From positions 62,001 through 126,000 of the forward strand of contig JABXHM010000023.1 of NCBI GenBank assembly GCA_013373625.1: a DNA stretch of 64,000 nucleotides. Reading direction: 5' to 3'. Each line of letters opens with the position of its first letter. The first letter of the stretch is position 1. Below are positions 27,529 to 38,609 of the stretch, one piece after another. The notes beneath the pieces were generated by a model. The model ran no database searches, had not been told where the DNA came from, and was given only the letters and a program-made list of their open reading frames with translations. Made by a program: the position numbers and the translations under genes. Source of the DNA: Alteromonadaceae bacterium. GTDB taxonomy: Bacteria > Pseudomonadota > Gammaproteobacteria > Enterobacterales > Alteromonadaceae.

Positions 27529-28689
27529 ATGACAACCAATTTTAGCCTGTTCGATCAAGAATTTGAGTTGATTCGCTATCCGGCAAAGCATCAACACAAG
27601 AGCTTGCAGGCATGGGACAGTGCTGATGAATATATCATTGAGCAGGTTCGCAGCCAACCACAGTTAAATAGTGACGCCGCTACCCCATGGTTAATTTTTA
27701 ACGATGACTTCGGTGCATTAGGGTGTGTGTTTGCCAATCGACAGCCGCTATGGATATCCGACTCTAAAATTGCTGAGCTGTCACTCCAAGAAAATCTGTC
27801 AAAGAATCAGCTTCCGTCTGTTACTATCCAGGACTGTCTCGCTACCTTGCCGGCTAATCCAGCGTTAGTCATTATTAAAATACCCCGCACGCTGGCCTTG
27901 CTTGAAAGCCAGTTACTGGCCCTGCGCAAGGTGGTAACGCCTGATTCACAGATTGTTGCCGGAGGTAAAATTAAAGCCATCACGCGCTCGGTGCTAAATC
28001 TGTTTGAGCGCTTAATCGGGCCAACCACTACGTCTCTGGCTAAAAAGAAGTCTCGCCTGATTTTTTGTCAGCCACAGCCAGACACATTAAAACGTAACGC
28101 CCCAAATCCGTATCCAACCAGTTGGGAGTGTCGTCTGCCAACTGGTAAAACCGTTGAGGTGTGTAATCATGCCAATGTATTTTCACGGCAATCACTCGAC
28201 ATTGGCGCGCGTTTTTTGCTCAAAAATATGCAGGTAGGCCAACACGATAGTGTGGTTGATTTAGGCTGCGGAAACGGTGTTCTGGGACTGAACGCGCTGA
28301 GCATGTCTGCAAATTGTCGCGTTACCTTTGTTGATGAGTCGTACATGGCCGTCGAATCGGCCCGACAGAATGTGCAGCACAATTTTCCAGAGCAACTGGA
28401 CCAGTGCACTTTTGTCGCCAGTAATTGTTTGGAGACATTACTGGTCAATCCTCCATTAATCAATAAAGTGTTTTGTAACCCCCCTTTTCATCAACAAAAT
28501 GCTGTGACCGATCATATTGCCTGGCAAATGTTTCATGACGCCTACGAACTGCTTGGCAAAGGTGGTCACCTGATTGTAGTAGCCAACCGGCACCTGGATT
28601 ATTACCATACGCTTAAACGGTTATTCGGCGGTGTCACTACACTTGCCAGTCACAATAAATTTGTTATTTTTAGCGCTGCAAAACGATAA
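27529..28689 (+). CDS. rlmG: 23S rRNA (guanine1835-N2)-methyltransferase RlmG
   Basis: 386-aa SAM-dependent methyltransferase with the two-domain RlmG/RsmC layout. The C-terminal catalytic half has the SAM site VVDLGCGNGVLGL and the N2-G methyltransferase motif NPPFHQQ. The N-terminal segment (SLQAWDSADEYIIEQV) aligns with E. coli RlmG by recall. The ATG at 27529 is chosen because an in-frame TTG at 27499 would run into the start of the divergent alkB-like gene. Confidence 0.94.
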   Translation: MTTNFSLFDQEFELIRYPAKHQHKSLQAWDSADEYIIEQVRSQPQLNSDAATPWLIFNDDFGALGCVFANRQPLWISDSKIAELSLQENLSKNQLPSVTIQDCLATLPANPALVIIKIPRTLALLESQLLALRKVVTPDSQIVAGGKIKAITRSVLNLFERLIGPTTTSLAKKKSRLIFCQPQPDTLKRNAPNPYPTSWECRLPTGKTVEVCNHANVFSRQSLDIGARFLLKNMQVGQHDSVVDLGCGNGVLGLNALSMSANCRVTFVDESYMAVESARQNVQHNFPEQLDQCTFVASNCLETLLVNPPLINKVFCNPPFHQQNAVTDHIAWQMFHDAYELLGKGGHLIVVANRHLDYYHTLKRLFGGVTTLASHNKFVIFSAAKR

Positions 28690-28698
28690 GGACAAACC

Positions 28699-29301
28699 AT
28701 GCTAAAGGCACTCTTTTTTTCACTCATTTTAGTTTCTGTCTCAAGCTATGCTGCTAAGAAAGCAGATGATGGTTCGCAAATTCAGCCAGATAATTACTAT
28801 CCGCGGGTCAAGCTGGAAACGTCCATGGGCGACATAGTGATTGAACTTGACCGTCGTCGTGCACCCATTACAGTGAATAATTTTTTGCGTTATGTAGACA
28901 AGCGCAGTTTCGACGAAACGATTTTCCAGCGCATTATATCCGGTTACATCGTCCAGGGAGGAGGTTACACCGTTGATTACGAGGAAAAGCCATCGTTTCC
29001 GGAAATTTTTAACGAATCGGGTAATGGTTTAAAAAATGACATGTACACTGTCGCCATGGCGCGTCAGAACGATCCCCATACGGCTACACGTCAATTCTTT
29101 TTTAATCTGGCAGATAACGACAACCTCAATCCTGGGCGTTCCTGGGGGTATACTGTATTTGGTTCAGTGGTAGAAGGATATGATGTAGTTGACGCGATGG
29201 GCGAAGTTGAAACCGAATACAAAGCATTATTAGGCTTTGCCGACGCTCCGGTTGAAAACGTCATTCTCAACAAGGCCACGTTACTGCCTCCTATGCAGTA
29301 G
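28699..29301 (+). CDS. Periplasmic cyclophilin-type peptidyl-prolyl isomerase
   Basis: 200-aa exported PPIase. A signal peptide (about residues 1-18, ending SYA) precedes a cyclophilin domain. The proline-isomerase motifs are FQRIISGYIVQGGGY and ARQNDPHTATRQFFFNL (the latter replacing the usual QNGxGTNxSQFFI), with VFGSVVEGYDVVD near the end. The bacterial form with a short domain fits PpiA-like proteins. It starts 9 bases after rlmG and is probably co-transcribed. Confidence 0.9.
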   Translation: MLKALFFSLILVSVSSYAAKKADDGSQIQPDNYYPRVKLETSMGDIVIELDRRRAPITVNNFLRYVDKRSFDETIFQRIISGYIVQGGGYTVDYEEKPSFPEIFNESGNGLKNDMYTVAMARQNDPHTATRQFFFNLADNDNLNPGRSWGYTVFGSVVEGYDVVDAMGEVETEYKALLGFADAPVENVILNKATLLPPMQ

Positions 29302-29316
29302 GCCAGCCGGCGGGCT

Positions 29317-30837
29317 TCAACTCTTGGTTGTTTCATCGGCGCCGTCATTGGCGAAAGTAATACAGCTTTCGCCAGTGGCTTTAGATACGTACATCGCCTT
29401 ATCTGCCATACAAAGTAATTCCTGTTCGTTATCAGCATCTTGTGGAAAACAGGCAACACCAATACTGGCACCAATTTCTACTACCTCATCCTGAATCAGG
29501 TAAGGCTTACAAATTTCCGCCAACAATTTCTCTACCAGCTGTTTGCATAGCCCCGGAGAACTCACATCCGTTAATAACAGGGTAAATTCGTCGCCTCCGA
29601 GCCTGGCAACAGTATCCGACTTACGAACCGTGTTTTTCATTCTCATGGCGACTTTGGTCAGCAATACATCACCGAATTTGTGTCCATAGTGATCGTTGAC
29701 CGCTTTAAACGCATTTAAATCAATAAACAGCAGCGCAATATTCTCAACCCGGCGGCGGGCATGTTTAATTTCTACCGACAAACGGTCATTAAACAAATAA
29801 CGGTTGGGTAATTCGGTGAGTTGGTCATGGTAAGCAAGCATTGCCAGTGCCCGTTGCTGAGCAATTTGCTGGCTATCGTCAATCACTGTGTAAACAAAAG
29901 CCGGTCTGTTACCAACGACAACTTCGCTTCGTTCTACCTGACAATGAAATTTATCACCCTGTTGTCGTATGCCATACATTTCTCCCTCATGTTGATGCAG
30001 CAACTTATCCAGTTTAGATCCACATAGGTCCTGCAAATCATACCCGCACATATCGGCAATGACTTTATTCGCCCTGATGATCGTCTTATTTTTATCCACA
30101 ACCAGAATACCGGTCGCAATGCGGTTCATAATATTATCAACCAGATCGACTGAATGGTCCGCCTTGCGAACGCGCAATCGGTATATCAATATAACCACAG
30201 TAAAGTTTAACAGGGCCAGGAAAAACGCAATGCCCTGATAGCGGCGAATTGCCATTGCCTCGTCTTGTGTTTCCTGCTCCAGGACGATCGTTAACTGGTT
30301 CATTAAATTGAGTAAAATATTGTTTTTTTGCTGCGCGACACTAACCGCCTGACGTAGCAACTGATCGTCAAAGCCACGACCAATGAGTTGCCTTACTTTT
30401 TGTCTTAATGGTGTCCATTCAAGAATTGCCTGATTAACAAGTTGCATTGTTGTGTCACTCGCGAGCGGTTCAACATGAATCGTCTCATTGGCTGCCGACA
30501 ATGTGGCGCCGCCACGATAAAAACTGTCCAACGTTTGATCGAAGCGCACAAATGCATCCTTCACTTCGTCTAGAGAAGACAAATACATCTGCTCATCCAG
30601 GCGTGACTGCTCCATCATTAGCAGGCTTTTGACCAGCCGCTGACTCAGCATACGTTGACGACCGGCAAGATTAATATTGATTGCTGAGTTTTCGATTCGG
30701 TAAGACAACCAGACATTCAGCGACAAGGCTACAACGTCAAAAGTAAGAAACAATATTATCGCTGTCAACGTGAGCCTGCGGCCACGATGTTGACTAATGA
30801 GGGTTAAACGATCTTTAAACGCTGTCAATAAACTCAA
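29317..30837 (-). CDS. Diguanylate cyclase with PilJ-type sensor and PAS domain
   Basis: 506-aa membrane protein. Order: transmembrane segment (about 22-45), periplasmic PilJ-like type IV pili/nitrate-sensor domain (INLAGRQRMLSQRLVK motif), second transmembrane segment (about 200-220), PAS domain (about 232-335), and a GGDEF domain with LGGDEF (GGDEF 414-418) and an I-site RKSD (405-408) five residues before it. It should make cyclic di-GMP and be product-inhibited. The start is TTG at 30837, needed to keep the first membrane segment because no earlier Met exists. Confidence 0.9.
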   Translation of the reverse strand: MSLLTAFKDRLTLISQHRGRRLTLTAIILFLTFDVVALSLNVWLSYRIENSAININLAGRQRMLSQRLVKSLLMMEQSRLDEQMYLSSLDEVKDAFVRFDQTLDSFYRGGATLSAANETIHVEPLASDTTMQLVNQAILEWTPLRQKVRQLIGRGFDDQLLRQAVSVAQQKNNILLNLMNQLTIVLEQETQDEAMAIRRYQGIAFFLALLNFTVVILIYRLRVRKADHSVDLVDNIMNRIATGILVVDKNKTIIRANKVIADMCGYDLQDLCGSKLDKLLHQHEGEMYGIRQQGDKFHCQVERSEVVVGNRPAFVYTVIDDSQQIAQQRALAMLAYHDQLTELPNRYLFNDRLSVEIKHARRRVENIALLFIDLNAFKAVNDHYGHKFGDVLLTKVAMRMKNTVRKSDTVARLGGDEFTLLLTDVSSPGLCKQLVEKLLAEICKPYLIQDEVVEIGASIGVACFPQDADNEQELLCMADKAMYVSKATGESCITFANDGADETTKS

Positions 30838-30963
30838 GGCTATCCGTGCTCCTGATCCGCAGACTTGGTTGATAAGAGGTGTTAGCTACCGACACATTTT
30901 AGTGGTTGTTAATTTACTGACAGTGTAGCACATGAGGCGACTAATAAACGTACAATAACGCGC

Positions 30964-31473
30964 TTATTTCGTGTGTAAATATAGCTCATGAACAGGCAAA
31001 TCGGGTTGGTAGAGCTTGCCAATACGATTGAACCCCACCCGCTCCAGGAGACGCACAGAGGGAAGATTGTCAGGCCGACAAATTGCGCTGATGCGCTCAC
31101 AGCTAATTTTCTGATGCGCCCACCTTAAGGCCAGTTGCACGGCTTCAGCGGCAAAGCCCTGTCCACGACCATGGGGTAAAAACGCATAGCCAAGATCCGG
31201 ACAGGACAAAAATGAACGTTGAATAAACCCACACAAACCGATACGACTATCACCTGCAACCTGATCGGCCTCAACAACCCAAAGCCCATATCCACTGTTA
31301 TCAAAACTTTTTCCGCTCGCGTTTATATACTGCTTCGCGCCCGCTGTGTCGTTAACCCCACGGTCACCAATATATCTTAGCCAGTCAGCATCACTGGTAA
31401 TGGCTAATATAAAGTCAATGTCATGACGGGTTAGTTGTCGAAACCGAATACGGCCAAGCTCGTTGTTGCTCAT
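30964..31473 (-). CDS. GNAT family N-acetyltransferase (RimJ/RimL type)
   Basis: 169-aa acetyltransferase resembling RimJ/RimL-type enzymes (IRFRQLTRHDIDFILAI start, acetyl-CoA loop in FLPHGRGQGFAAEAV, and the RPDNLPSVRLLERVGF motif). Substrate unknown. Its ATG overlaps the stop of the preceding GGCT-like gene by four bases (ATGA), so translation is coupled. Confidence 0.87.
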   Translation of the reverse strand: MSNNELGRIRFRQLTRHDIDFILAITSDADWLRYIGDRGVNDTAGAKQYINASGKSFDNSGYGLWVVEADQVAGDSRIGLCGFIQRSFLSCPDLGYAFLPHGRGQGFAAEAVQLALRWAHQKISCERISAICRPDNLPSVRLLERVGFNRIGKLYQPDLPVHELYLHTK

Positions 31474-32102
31474 TCGCTTTCTTTAAGCAGGGTATCAATG
31501 ATTGCCCATGCTTCCTGACTCACCTTTGCGGCTCTGGGGTAGTGAGGTGTTAATCTGTCATTGTAGCGGTGATGATCCCACCTTCCTGTAGAGTCAATGA
31601 AGCGCTGTGCGGCTGCTACGCCCCCCAATTCCAGGCAACCTGCCAGGCAAGTGTCGATATAACTTTGATTAACCGGAAAGTCAGGTTCAGAGGGTTGAAC
31701 CGCCAGCGACTCGCAAATCCAGATATTCCGCTGGTGCAGCCATTGTGTTAGACGTTCACTGATGGCACGCCCGAGCTCAAAATTGAGTTGCTCTACAGCA
31801 ACCGGCGTAAATTGATAATCCTGCTCTCTTTTTTGCAGTGCGGGATCAAGGTGGGTCGGTACCAGTTGAGCATTCAGCCAGCTATCAGATTTCGCCGTTG
31901 CGCCGACATACGTTTGCTTTTCAGTTTGGGAACGCGTGATCCAGGACCGTTCGAAGCCAAATACTTCCACTTCGACTCCCTGATGTGGAATATCGGAATG
32001 GCGGCGACGTGAATCGCTGTTCATCAGACTGCCATACCCCAACACAATATGTGTTTCATCGATAGCATGTATCCAACGTTCAAGCTCAACGAGTGATTTC
32101 AT
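31470..32102 (-). CDS. Gamma-glutamylcyclotransferase-like protein
   Basis: 210-aa protein whose N-terminal HIVLGYGSLMN is the substrate-binding loop of the GGCT-like (gamma-glutamylcyclotransferase) fold, followed by VEVFGFERSWITRS. The C-terminal half (about 120-210) is mostly helical with a SYIDTCLAGCLELGG segment and is not typical of small GGCT enzymes. Whether the catalytic Glu is present cannot be settled by eye. Translationally coupled to the downstream GNAT gene. Confidence 0.68.
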   Translation of the reverse strand: MKSLVELERWIHAIDETHIVLGYGSLMNSDSRRRHSDIPHQGVEVEVFGFERSWITRSQTEKQTYVGATAKSDSWLNAQLVPTHLDPALQKREQDYQFTPVAVEQLNFELGRAISERLTQWLHQRNIWICESLAVQPSEPDFPVNQSYIDTCLAGCLELGGVAAAQRFIDSTGRWDHHRYNDRLTPHYPRAAKVSQEAWAIIDTLLKESE

Positions 32103-32125
32103 CAGCGATTGATCTTAGCGATGCA

Positions 32126-32866
32126 TTATAAACTGCGCTGTCGAACTATTTCGTACAGGCAAATTCCCGTTGCAACTGACACGTTGAGGCTCGACACACT
32201 GCCTGCCATGGGCAATTTAACCAGCTCATCACAGGTTTCACGGGTTAGGCGACGCATTCCTTTTCCTTCGGCCCCCATCACTAACGCTGTTGGCCCACTG
32301 ATCTTTGTCTCGTAAATCAACTGCTCAGCTTCGCCAGCAGTACCGATAACCCAAACCCCTTGCTGCTGGAGATCCTTTAAGGTTCTGACAAGATTAGTGA
32401 CCTGAATAAACGGCACAATTTCGGCCGCGCCACAGGCCACTTTACGCGCCGTTGCAGTTAAACCGCCGGACTTATCCTTGGGCACTATCAGCGCATGCGC
32501 GCCGGCGGCATCCGCAGTGCGTAAACAGGCACCAATATTATGCGGATCAGTAACCCCATCGAGCACCAATAGCAATGGAGCAGCAGTATTGTTTAACAGC
32601 TTATCCAGATCATTTTCGTCCAGCGTACGAGCCGCTTTAGCACGTGCGACAATCCCCTGGTGCTGCTCACCATTGACTTTTTCATCAAGCGCTTTGCGAT
32701 GGCAAAACTGCACTGACACTCCAAAACGGCGTGCCTGATTAACGATACTGACCAATCGCTCATCGGTGCGGCCTTTTAATACCCATACTTCAATGAGCCT
32801 TTCTGGCTCATTTTCCACCACGGCCTGCATCGCATGCAAACCATACAACCATTCATGCTGTGCCAT
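32126..32866 (-). CDS. rlmB: 23S rRNA (guanosine2251-2'-O)-methyltransferase RlmB
   Basis: 246-aa SPOUT-class methyltransferase. The three SPOUT motifs appear as [35 protein letters not shown] and [18 protein letters not shown]. It methylates G2251 in the peptidyltransferase loop. It overlaps the rnr stop by one base (TAATG), an arrangement conserved in E. coli (rnr-rlmB). Confidence 0.96.
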   Translation of the reverse strand: MAQHEWLYGLHAMQAVVENEPERLIEVWVLKGRTDERLVSIVNQARRFGVSVQFCHRKALDEKVNGEQHQGIVARAKAARTLDENDLDKLLNNTAAPLLLVLDGVTDPHNIGACLRTADAAGAHALIVPKDKSGGLTATARKVACGAAEIVPFIQVTNLVRTLKDLQQQGVWVIGTAGEAEQLIYETKISGPTALVMGAEGKGMRRLTRETCDELVKLPMAGSVSSLNVSVATGICLYEIVRQRSL

Positions 32867-35223
32867 TAGCGTTTTGTACCCTTAGATTGCTTGTCTTTAC
32901 TGCTGCCACGTTTTTTTGCTGCTGGTCGTGATTTGCCAGTCGCCTCGCCTTTGCGTTTCGTGCCGCGTTTAGCTGGCGCCTTATCTTTGGATGACGTTTC
33001 GCTGCGTGACCGTCTGCCACCACCTTTGGCTTTTTTGCCGCCCTGGGCCTGCAGCCATTTATTGTCTAACACCAGATCAATCTTGCGCTCGTCGAGGTTG
33101 ACCGCAGCAACTTTTACTTCAAGCTGATCGCCAAGCCGATACTGTCGCGCACCACTTTCACCGGCTAAGCACTGTTTAACGTCATCGTAACGGTAATAGT
33201 CATCGTCCAATGAGGTAATATGCACCAGGCCATCAATGTGATATTCGGTAATGCGAACAAACAAACCAAAGTTAGTGACCGAGGCAACGACCCCTTCAAA
33301 GGTTTCGCCAACGTGATCCTGCATAAACTCGCATTTTAGCCAGTCTGCTACGTCTCTGGTGGCATCATCGGCACGCCGCTCGGTCATGGAACACTGTTCG
33401 CCAAGCTGATCGATTTCGGCCTCGCTGTAAGCTTTGGCACCATGTACCGTATGCCCGTGCTTTTTCAGGATAGCTTTAATGGTGCGGTGAACCACCAGAT
33501 CAGGATAGCGACGAATTGGCGATGTAAAGTGTGCATACGCCTCAAGTGCCAAACCAAAGTGGCCAAGATTGTCGCCATCATAAATTGCTTGCTTCATTGA
33601 CCGCAGCAACATGGTTTGGATCAATTCCTGATCCGGACGTCCGCGGGTTTTCTTAACCACATCAGTAAAATCAGCTGGCGTTGCCCCCTCTACAATTCGG
33701 TGTGGTACACCCACTTCGCTCAGGTACGAGGTAAAGGTCGTCAGGCGGTCAGCATCAGGCTTATCGTGCACCCGAAACAGTGCATGAGCCTTATTTTCTT
33801 CGATGTACAGAGCCGCACCGACATTGGCCATGATCATGCATTCTTCGATGAGCTTGTGTGCGTCATTTCGTTCTATGGGCACAATATTTTCTATTTTTCG
33901 CTGTGCGTTAAAAACGAATTTACTTTCCTGTGTTTCGAACTCGATGGCGCCACGCTGCGCGCGCGCCTTTTTAAGTGCCCGGTACAAGTCGTGCAAATTC
34001 CGTAAATGCGGTACATGCTCGGCATAACGCTGGTGCAACTCTTTATTGCCATCGAGGATCTGGCCAACCTTTGTGTAAGTCAGGCGTGCATGAGAATTCA
34101 TTACCGCTTCATAAAACTGATAGCTATCAAGTTTACCGCTGGCGCTGATGGTCATTTCACATACCAGACACAAACGATCGACCTGCGGGTTAAGTGAACA
34201 TAGCCCGTTAGACAACACTTCCGGCAGCATCGGTACCACTTGTTCGGGAAAATACACCGAATTGCCGCGGTTAATGGCTTCTGCATCCAGGGCGCTGCCC
34301 GGTGTTACATACTGACTGACATCGGCGATAGCGACCCACAGTTGCCAACCGCCTTCATCCAATGGTTCACAGAATACCGCGTCGTCGAAGTCACGGGCAT
34401 CCTCGCCGTCAATAGTCACCAGTGGCAGTTGGCGTAAATCAACCCGGCCAATTTTGTCATCTTCATTGACGGTATCGGTTAACCCTTCAACATAACGCTG
34501 AACGCCCTTTGGCCATTCATGCGGAATATCAAAGGTACGCAACGCCATTTCAATTTCCATACCCGGCGCCATATGCTCACCAAGTACTTCCACAATACGT
34601 CCTACCGGATTCACCCGTCGACGTGGACGCTGGGTGAGTTCAACTACCACTACGTGCCCCTGACGGGCACCATGCGTATGCTCTGGAGGAATAATAATTT
34701 CGTGGTTTATGCGGCTGTCGTCAGGAATAACAACACCCATGCCCTGCTCGGTAAAATATCGCCCAACAATGGGCTCACTGCGTGGCTCGACAACCTGATT
34801 TATGTAGGCCTCGCGTTTACCGCGACGGTCGGTGCCACTTTCCCGGGCTTCTACTTTGTCGTCATGCAAATACATTTGCATTTGTCCGGCACTAATAAAT
34901 AAATCACCGGAGTTATCTTCTGGCCGTAAAAAACCAAATCCATCGCGGTGGCCAATAATTCGCCCGCGGATCAGCTGTTCTTGTTTTAATACAGCATAGC
35001 GTTTTTGTTTGGTAAACTGGATTTGGCCTTCGCGTTCCATGGCACGTAAGCGCCGCTGGATACCAATTCGGCTGTCTTCATCCTGTGCGTTAACACTTTG
35101 GCAAATATCCATAAAGCTCATGGGTTTACCATGCTCTTTTAATGTTTCCAGCAAATATTCTCGGCTGGCGACAGGATTTTCATATTTTGCTTTTTCCCGC
35201 TCGTAGTGCGGATCATCAATCAT
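32866..35223 (-). CDS. rnr: Ribonuclease R
   Basis: 785-aa 3'-5' exoribonuclease of the RNB family. Order: N-terminal winged helix (about 20-90), two cold-shock domains, catalytic RNB domain ([18 protein letters not shown] carries the metal-binding aspartates), S1 domain ([20 protein letters not shown]) and a Lys/Arg/Ser-rich tail of about 60 residues. It degrades structured RNA and is cold-inducible in other bacteria. It is followed directly by rlmB. The start is ATG at 35223. Confidence 0.97.
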   Translation of the reverse strand: MIDDPHYEREKAKYENPVASREYLLETLKEHGKPMSFMDICQSVNAQDEDSRIGIQRRLRAMEREGQIQFTKQKRYAVLKQEQLIRGRIIGHRDGFGFLRPEDNSGDLFISAGQMQMYLHDDKVEARESGTDRRGKREAYINQVVEPRSEPIVGRYFTEQGMGVVIPDDSRINHEIIIPPEHTHGARQGHVVVVELTQRPRRRVNPVGRIVEVLGEHMAPGMEIEMALRTFDIPHEWPKGVQRYVEGLTDTVNEDDKIGRVDLRQLPLVTIDGEDARDFDDAVFCEPLDEGGWQLWVAIADVSQYVTPGSALDAEAINRGNSVYFPEQVVPMLPEVLSNGLCSLNPQVDRLCLVCEMTISASGKLDSYQFYEAVMNSHARLTYTKVGQILDGNKELHQRYAEHVPHLRNLHDLYRALKKARAQRGAIEFETQESKFVFNAQRKIENIVPIERNDAHKLIEECMIMANVGAALYIEENKAHALFRVHDKPDADRLTTFTSYLSEVGVPHRIVEGATPADFTDVVKKTRGRPDQELIQTMLLRSMKQAIYDGDNLGHFGLALEAYAHFTSPIRRYPDLVVHRTIKAILKKHGHTVHGAKAYSEAEIDQLGEQCSMTERRADDATRDVADWLKCEFMQDHVGETFEGVVASVTNFGLFVRITEYHIDGLVHITSLDDDYYRYDDVKQCLAGESGARQYRLGDQLEVKVAAVNLDERKIDLVLDNKWLQAQGGKKAKGGGRRSRSETSSKDKAPAKRGTKRKGEATGKSRPAAKKRGSSKDKQSKGTKR

Positions 35224-35436
35224 ATATTCTCAATTTGTTGTTTAATTTCAGCTTGGGCCTGTTGACCTATGGTGTGCACTTTTTCAGCAGTCCGTGTGTC
35301 ATCTGGCCAAGGTGACTGTTTGCAGTCTTTAGTGGACTAAATCAAAACAGTCAACCTAGTATAATACTAATTGCGATGGTTAAACACTCACTGCGTAATA
35401 CAATTTACTCAATGACAAAAAATAACCGCCTGATAA

Positions 35437-35467
35437 CAAAAACCCCCGGCATGCCGGGGGTTTTTTC
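35437..35467. terminator. Bidirectional terminator between M16 protease and rnr
   Basis: AAAAACCCCCGGC-AT-GCCGGGGGTTTTTT is a strong GC-rich hairpin with A and T runs on both sides, just past the stop of the leftward M16 protease gene (35486). It separates this gene from rnr. Confidence 0.9.
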
Positions 35468-35485
35468 ATTGCCATTCAGCGCATG

Positions 35486-38368
35486 TTACTGCGTTTTCAT
35501 GTCGGCATGAAATTCAGCGAGGTCGCTCACTTTTTTCGCGCCTGTAATATCAGCAAAAGGTTGCTCTACAAAGCTGGTCCCACGTAATTGAACCGATACT
35601 CGGGCAGCCTCGTCATTAAGCATCGTCTGCTTATAGAACTGTTTGATATCGTCAATGGTAACCTGTTCAACGGCATCAATAAGCTGCTGCTCACTGTCAA
35701 AGTCAAACTTTTCGCGATACCAGTCACTCATAAACGGCTGAACTTCATCGCGCATATTCTTGGGCGCTTCGTTAAGGGTTACCAGAACGCTCGATTTTAA
35801 CTTGGCAAACTCTTCGTCTGTCAACGCATCCAGCATATCTACGTACTCCGTTTTAAACTGTTCGAAGCGTTGCTGCATTGCTGCAACATCCTTTACCGGT
35901 GTTTGAATATACATGGCAAAACCCGTGTAGTCGCCAATACTTGCAGCCAGACCGCCTACGGCATACGCTAACTGTTCTTCTGTACGCAGTTTGTCAAACG
36001 CCGCGCTGCGGAAGTGGCCACGCAATACGGTACCTGCTGCGCGAGTCGCGTAGCTAGGTTCAGGGTGAACCATCATATCAATCACCGCCACATCGGCGAC
36101 GCTTAGATCTTCCTGCCATACCAACTTCTCGTTGGGCTGAGGCTGCCAGAAATTGCGGAAATCGTAGGGTACCGTTGTCCGGTCCGCCGGTAAGGCAGCT
36201 AACACACGTTCCACTGCATTATTCAGGTCGGCTTTATCATAATTGCCAAAGGCAAAAATACGCAGTTGATTACGCTGAAGCATGTCCTGCATAAATTGTT
36301 GCATGTCTTGTGGGTCTAAAGCCTTTGCCGCATCAATCAAGGTTTCGGTATTAAAATTACCTTCCCGGACAATGTTACTGTAAGCATCGAATGCCTGATA
36401 GAACGGGAACCGTTTGCCTTGATTTTGCAAACCTCTGATGTAACGGTCGACAGCTTGTGCAAAATTTTGCTCGTTGACGTCAACAACCAATGCATCGAGG
36501 GCCGCAGACAACAACTCAGGCTGCTTATCCGTAAAACCACCAATACTCAAGCTAATACCATTGCCATCATTAAGACGCATCGACATGCCGGCGATGCCCG
36601 CTTCTGTCATCAGTGCACTTTGCTGCAGGTTGTATAGATCAGTCCACAACGCGGTCATCACATTAGCCTTCGCATCAGATTCTGGCATACCACTATTGAT
36701 GTATACCGTCATTTCACCGCGAGGTTGCTCAGTAAACGCCTGACTCGGGTAATACCACACTTTCACCGCGTCGTTATCAATAACAACTTCAGGCTTTTCC
36801 TGAGGCGGGTGCGACTTAACCGTGAACTCTTCAGGCAGCAATGTATTCACCGCAGGTAAGCTCATGGCAATTTGCGGTGCTTGCTGCCAACTGGCTTTTT
36901 CTTCTTCACTGATGCTCGATACCTGGTATTTACCATCGTAGAAATGTAGCTGGCTATCAGCGGGTTCATTTTTACTGATGTACCAAATGCGCACACGTTC
37001 AGGTGTTAGCTGATCAAGGACATTTTCAATTGCATCAGCATTGAATGCTTCATAATAGTAGGGCGAGGCTACCGCTAACTGAGCCGGTACGTCCTGCATC
37101 GCAGCCGCCAAATTGGAGACATACCCAAACTCATCGGATTTTTCTAAAAAGCGGAAGCGGTTATTCAGGCTGGTTTTGATTTCGCTAAAGTATTTCTCGT
37201 CAACCCCTTTTTCACGAATTAAATCGATATACTGCATCACCGTTGCAACAATTGCCTCACGGTTTTGCATACCGGCGTCGGTAAGATCGATGTCTATCGA
37301 AAATGAGCCATAATTACCGTACATCGCCGGAGAGGCAGACGCATTCAAATTAGAAATAAGCCCCATTGCTTTAAGCTGGTAGGCCGGAGTACCAGGCATT
37401 TCAGAGCCTATCAGGTAAGACAGGAAACGATTGGGTTTATATGCAAACTGATCGCTGTTGTCTTCAATGGTAAAGTCAATCTTAAGTTGTTTTACATCTT
37501 CATTTGGTACGTAATGTATACGCTTACCACCCACCACAGAAAAATCAAGTTTCTCTGTAACCGTAGGATCTTCAATGTTCTTGTTTTCTATAGAGCCAAA
37601 ATACTGCGCCGCTAACGCTTTCATTTCATCAAGCGGGCGGTTACTGATCATGGCCAGCTTCATAATATTGGCAGAATAGTAGCGGTTGTAAAAATCAACG
37701 GTTTCTGTGTGTAATACACTGCCTTCTTTGTCACCGAGTGTTTCCAGATTACCAATTAAGAATCGGTTTGCCGGATGTTCGCCCATCAGATTCCGGGCTA
37801 ACTTAAACTGCCCGAAGTAATCCATTTCGCGACGCATCGACCATTCGGCATTAACGGCGTTCTTTTCTTTGTCGGTATATTCAGGATACAGTTTTGGCGC
37901 TTTAAAAAAGTCAGAAAAACGATCCAGTGCTTCATCAAAGCCCGGATTATTTACCTTGAACATATAGTTGGTGATATCCAACCAGGTATAAGCATTATGC
38001 TGACCGCCATTGGCAGTCATAAAGTCGGTGTAGCCCTTGGTATCCGGATAACGCTCCGTTCCCAAAAACAACATGTGCTCAAGGTAGTGCGCCATGCCTT
38101 GCTGAGTCATAGGGTCGTGCAACAGTCCAACGCTCACACTCAACGATGCAGCGGACTTCTCCGCCGCGGGATCAGAAACCAGCATGACTTCTAACTGGTT
38201 TGGCAAAGTAAATGTGGCATATTGCCGGTCATCGTTCGGAGATACGATAACGCTGGCTGGCGCGCTTTTTACAGCAGGTGTTGAATTTTGTACCTGCTCT
38301 GCTTTATCGGCGGCGCAGCCTGCCAGTAAAGCGACCGAGGTAGCCCCGGCGATAATAAACTTATTCAT
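35486..38368 (-). CDS. M16 family metalloprotease, predicted lipoprotein
   Basis: 960-aa insulinase/pitrilysin-type protease. The signal peptide ends in the lipobox LLAGC (Cys about residue 18), so it is probably anchored in the periplasm or outer membrane, unlike soluble pitrilysin. The zinc motif HxxEH is in HYLEHMLFLG (about residues 93-97), with the downstream Glu in NAVNAEWSMRRE. The inactive C-terminal M16 half is complete. It degrades peptides in the cell envelope. It has its own terminator and is probably monocistronic. Confidence 0.92.
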   Translation of the reverse strand: MNKFIIAGATSVALLAGCAADKAEQVQNSTPAVKSAPASVIVSPNDDRQYATFTLPNQLEVMLVSDPAAEKSAASLSVSVGLLHDPMTQQGMAHYLEHMLFLGTERYPDTKGYTDFMTANGGQHNAYTWLDITNYMFKVNNPGFDEALDRFSDFFKAPKLYPEYTDKEKNAVNAEWSMRREMDYFGQFKLARNLMGEHPANRFLIGNLETLGDKEGSVLHTETVDFYNRYYSANIMKLAMISNRPLDEMKALAAQYFGSIENKNIEDPTVTEKLDFSVVGGKRIHYVPNEDVKQLKIDFTIEDNSDQFAYKPNRFLSYLIGSEMPGTPAYQLKAMGLISNLNASASPAMYGNYGSFSIDIDLTDAGMQNREAIVATVMQYIDLIREKGVDEKYFSEIKTSLNNRFRFLEKSDEFGYVSNLAAAMQDVPAQLAVASPYYYEAFNADAIENVLDQLTPERVRIWYISKNEPADSQLHFYDGKYQVSSISEEEKASWQQAPQIAMSLPAVNTLLPEEFTVKSHPPQEKPEVVIDNDAVKVWYYPSQAFTEQPRGEMTVYINSGMPESDAKANVMTALWTDLYNLQQSALMTEAGIAGMSMRLNDGNGISLSIGGFTDKQPELLSAALDALVVDVNEQNFAQAVDRYIRGLQNQGKRFPFYQAFDAYSNIVREGNFNTETLIDAAKALDPQDMQQFMQDMLQRNQLRIFAFGNYDKADLNNAVERVLAALPADRTTVPYDFRNFWQPQPNEKLVWQEDLSVADVAVIDMMVHPEPSYATRAAGTVLRGHFRSAAFDKLRTEEQLAYAVGGLAASIGDYTGFAMYIQTPVKDVAAMQQRFEQFKTEYVDMLDALTDEEFAKLKSSVLVTLNEAPKNMRDEVQPFMSDWYREKFDFDSEQQLIDAVEQVTIDDIKQFYKQTMLNDEAARVSVQLRGTSFVEQPFADITGAKKVSDLAEFHADMKTQ

Positions 38369-38609
38369 TACTATTGTTACCTTTTACAACTTTACGAAAA
38401 ATTGGAGGGTACTTAACATTTCACACCATAAGTTAAACCAAAGCAGCGCGCTAGCCTGGCCTGTCAAATCGATTGTAAACAAATATGTCAGCCCGACTAC
38501 TGTACGGTATTCCGGTAACATGCTGGCAAAATACAACTATGCAGTGAACGTCTTATCATGACGTGAGAAAATCAACTCACAGCGGCGCTCGCGTATGATT
38601 TTAAAAAAA

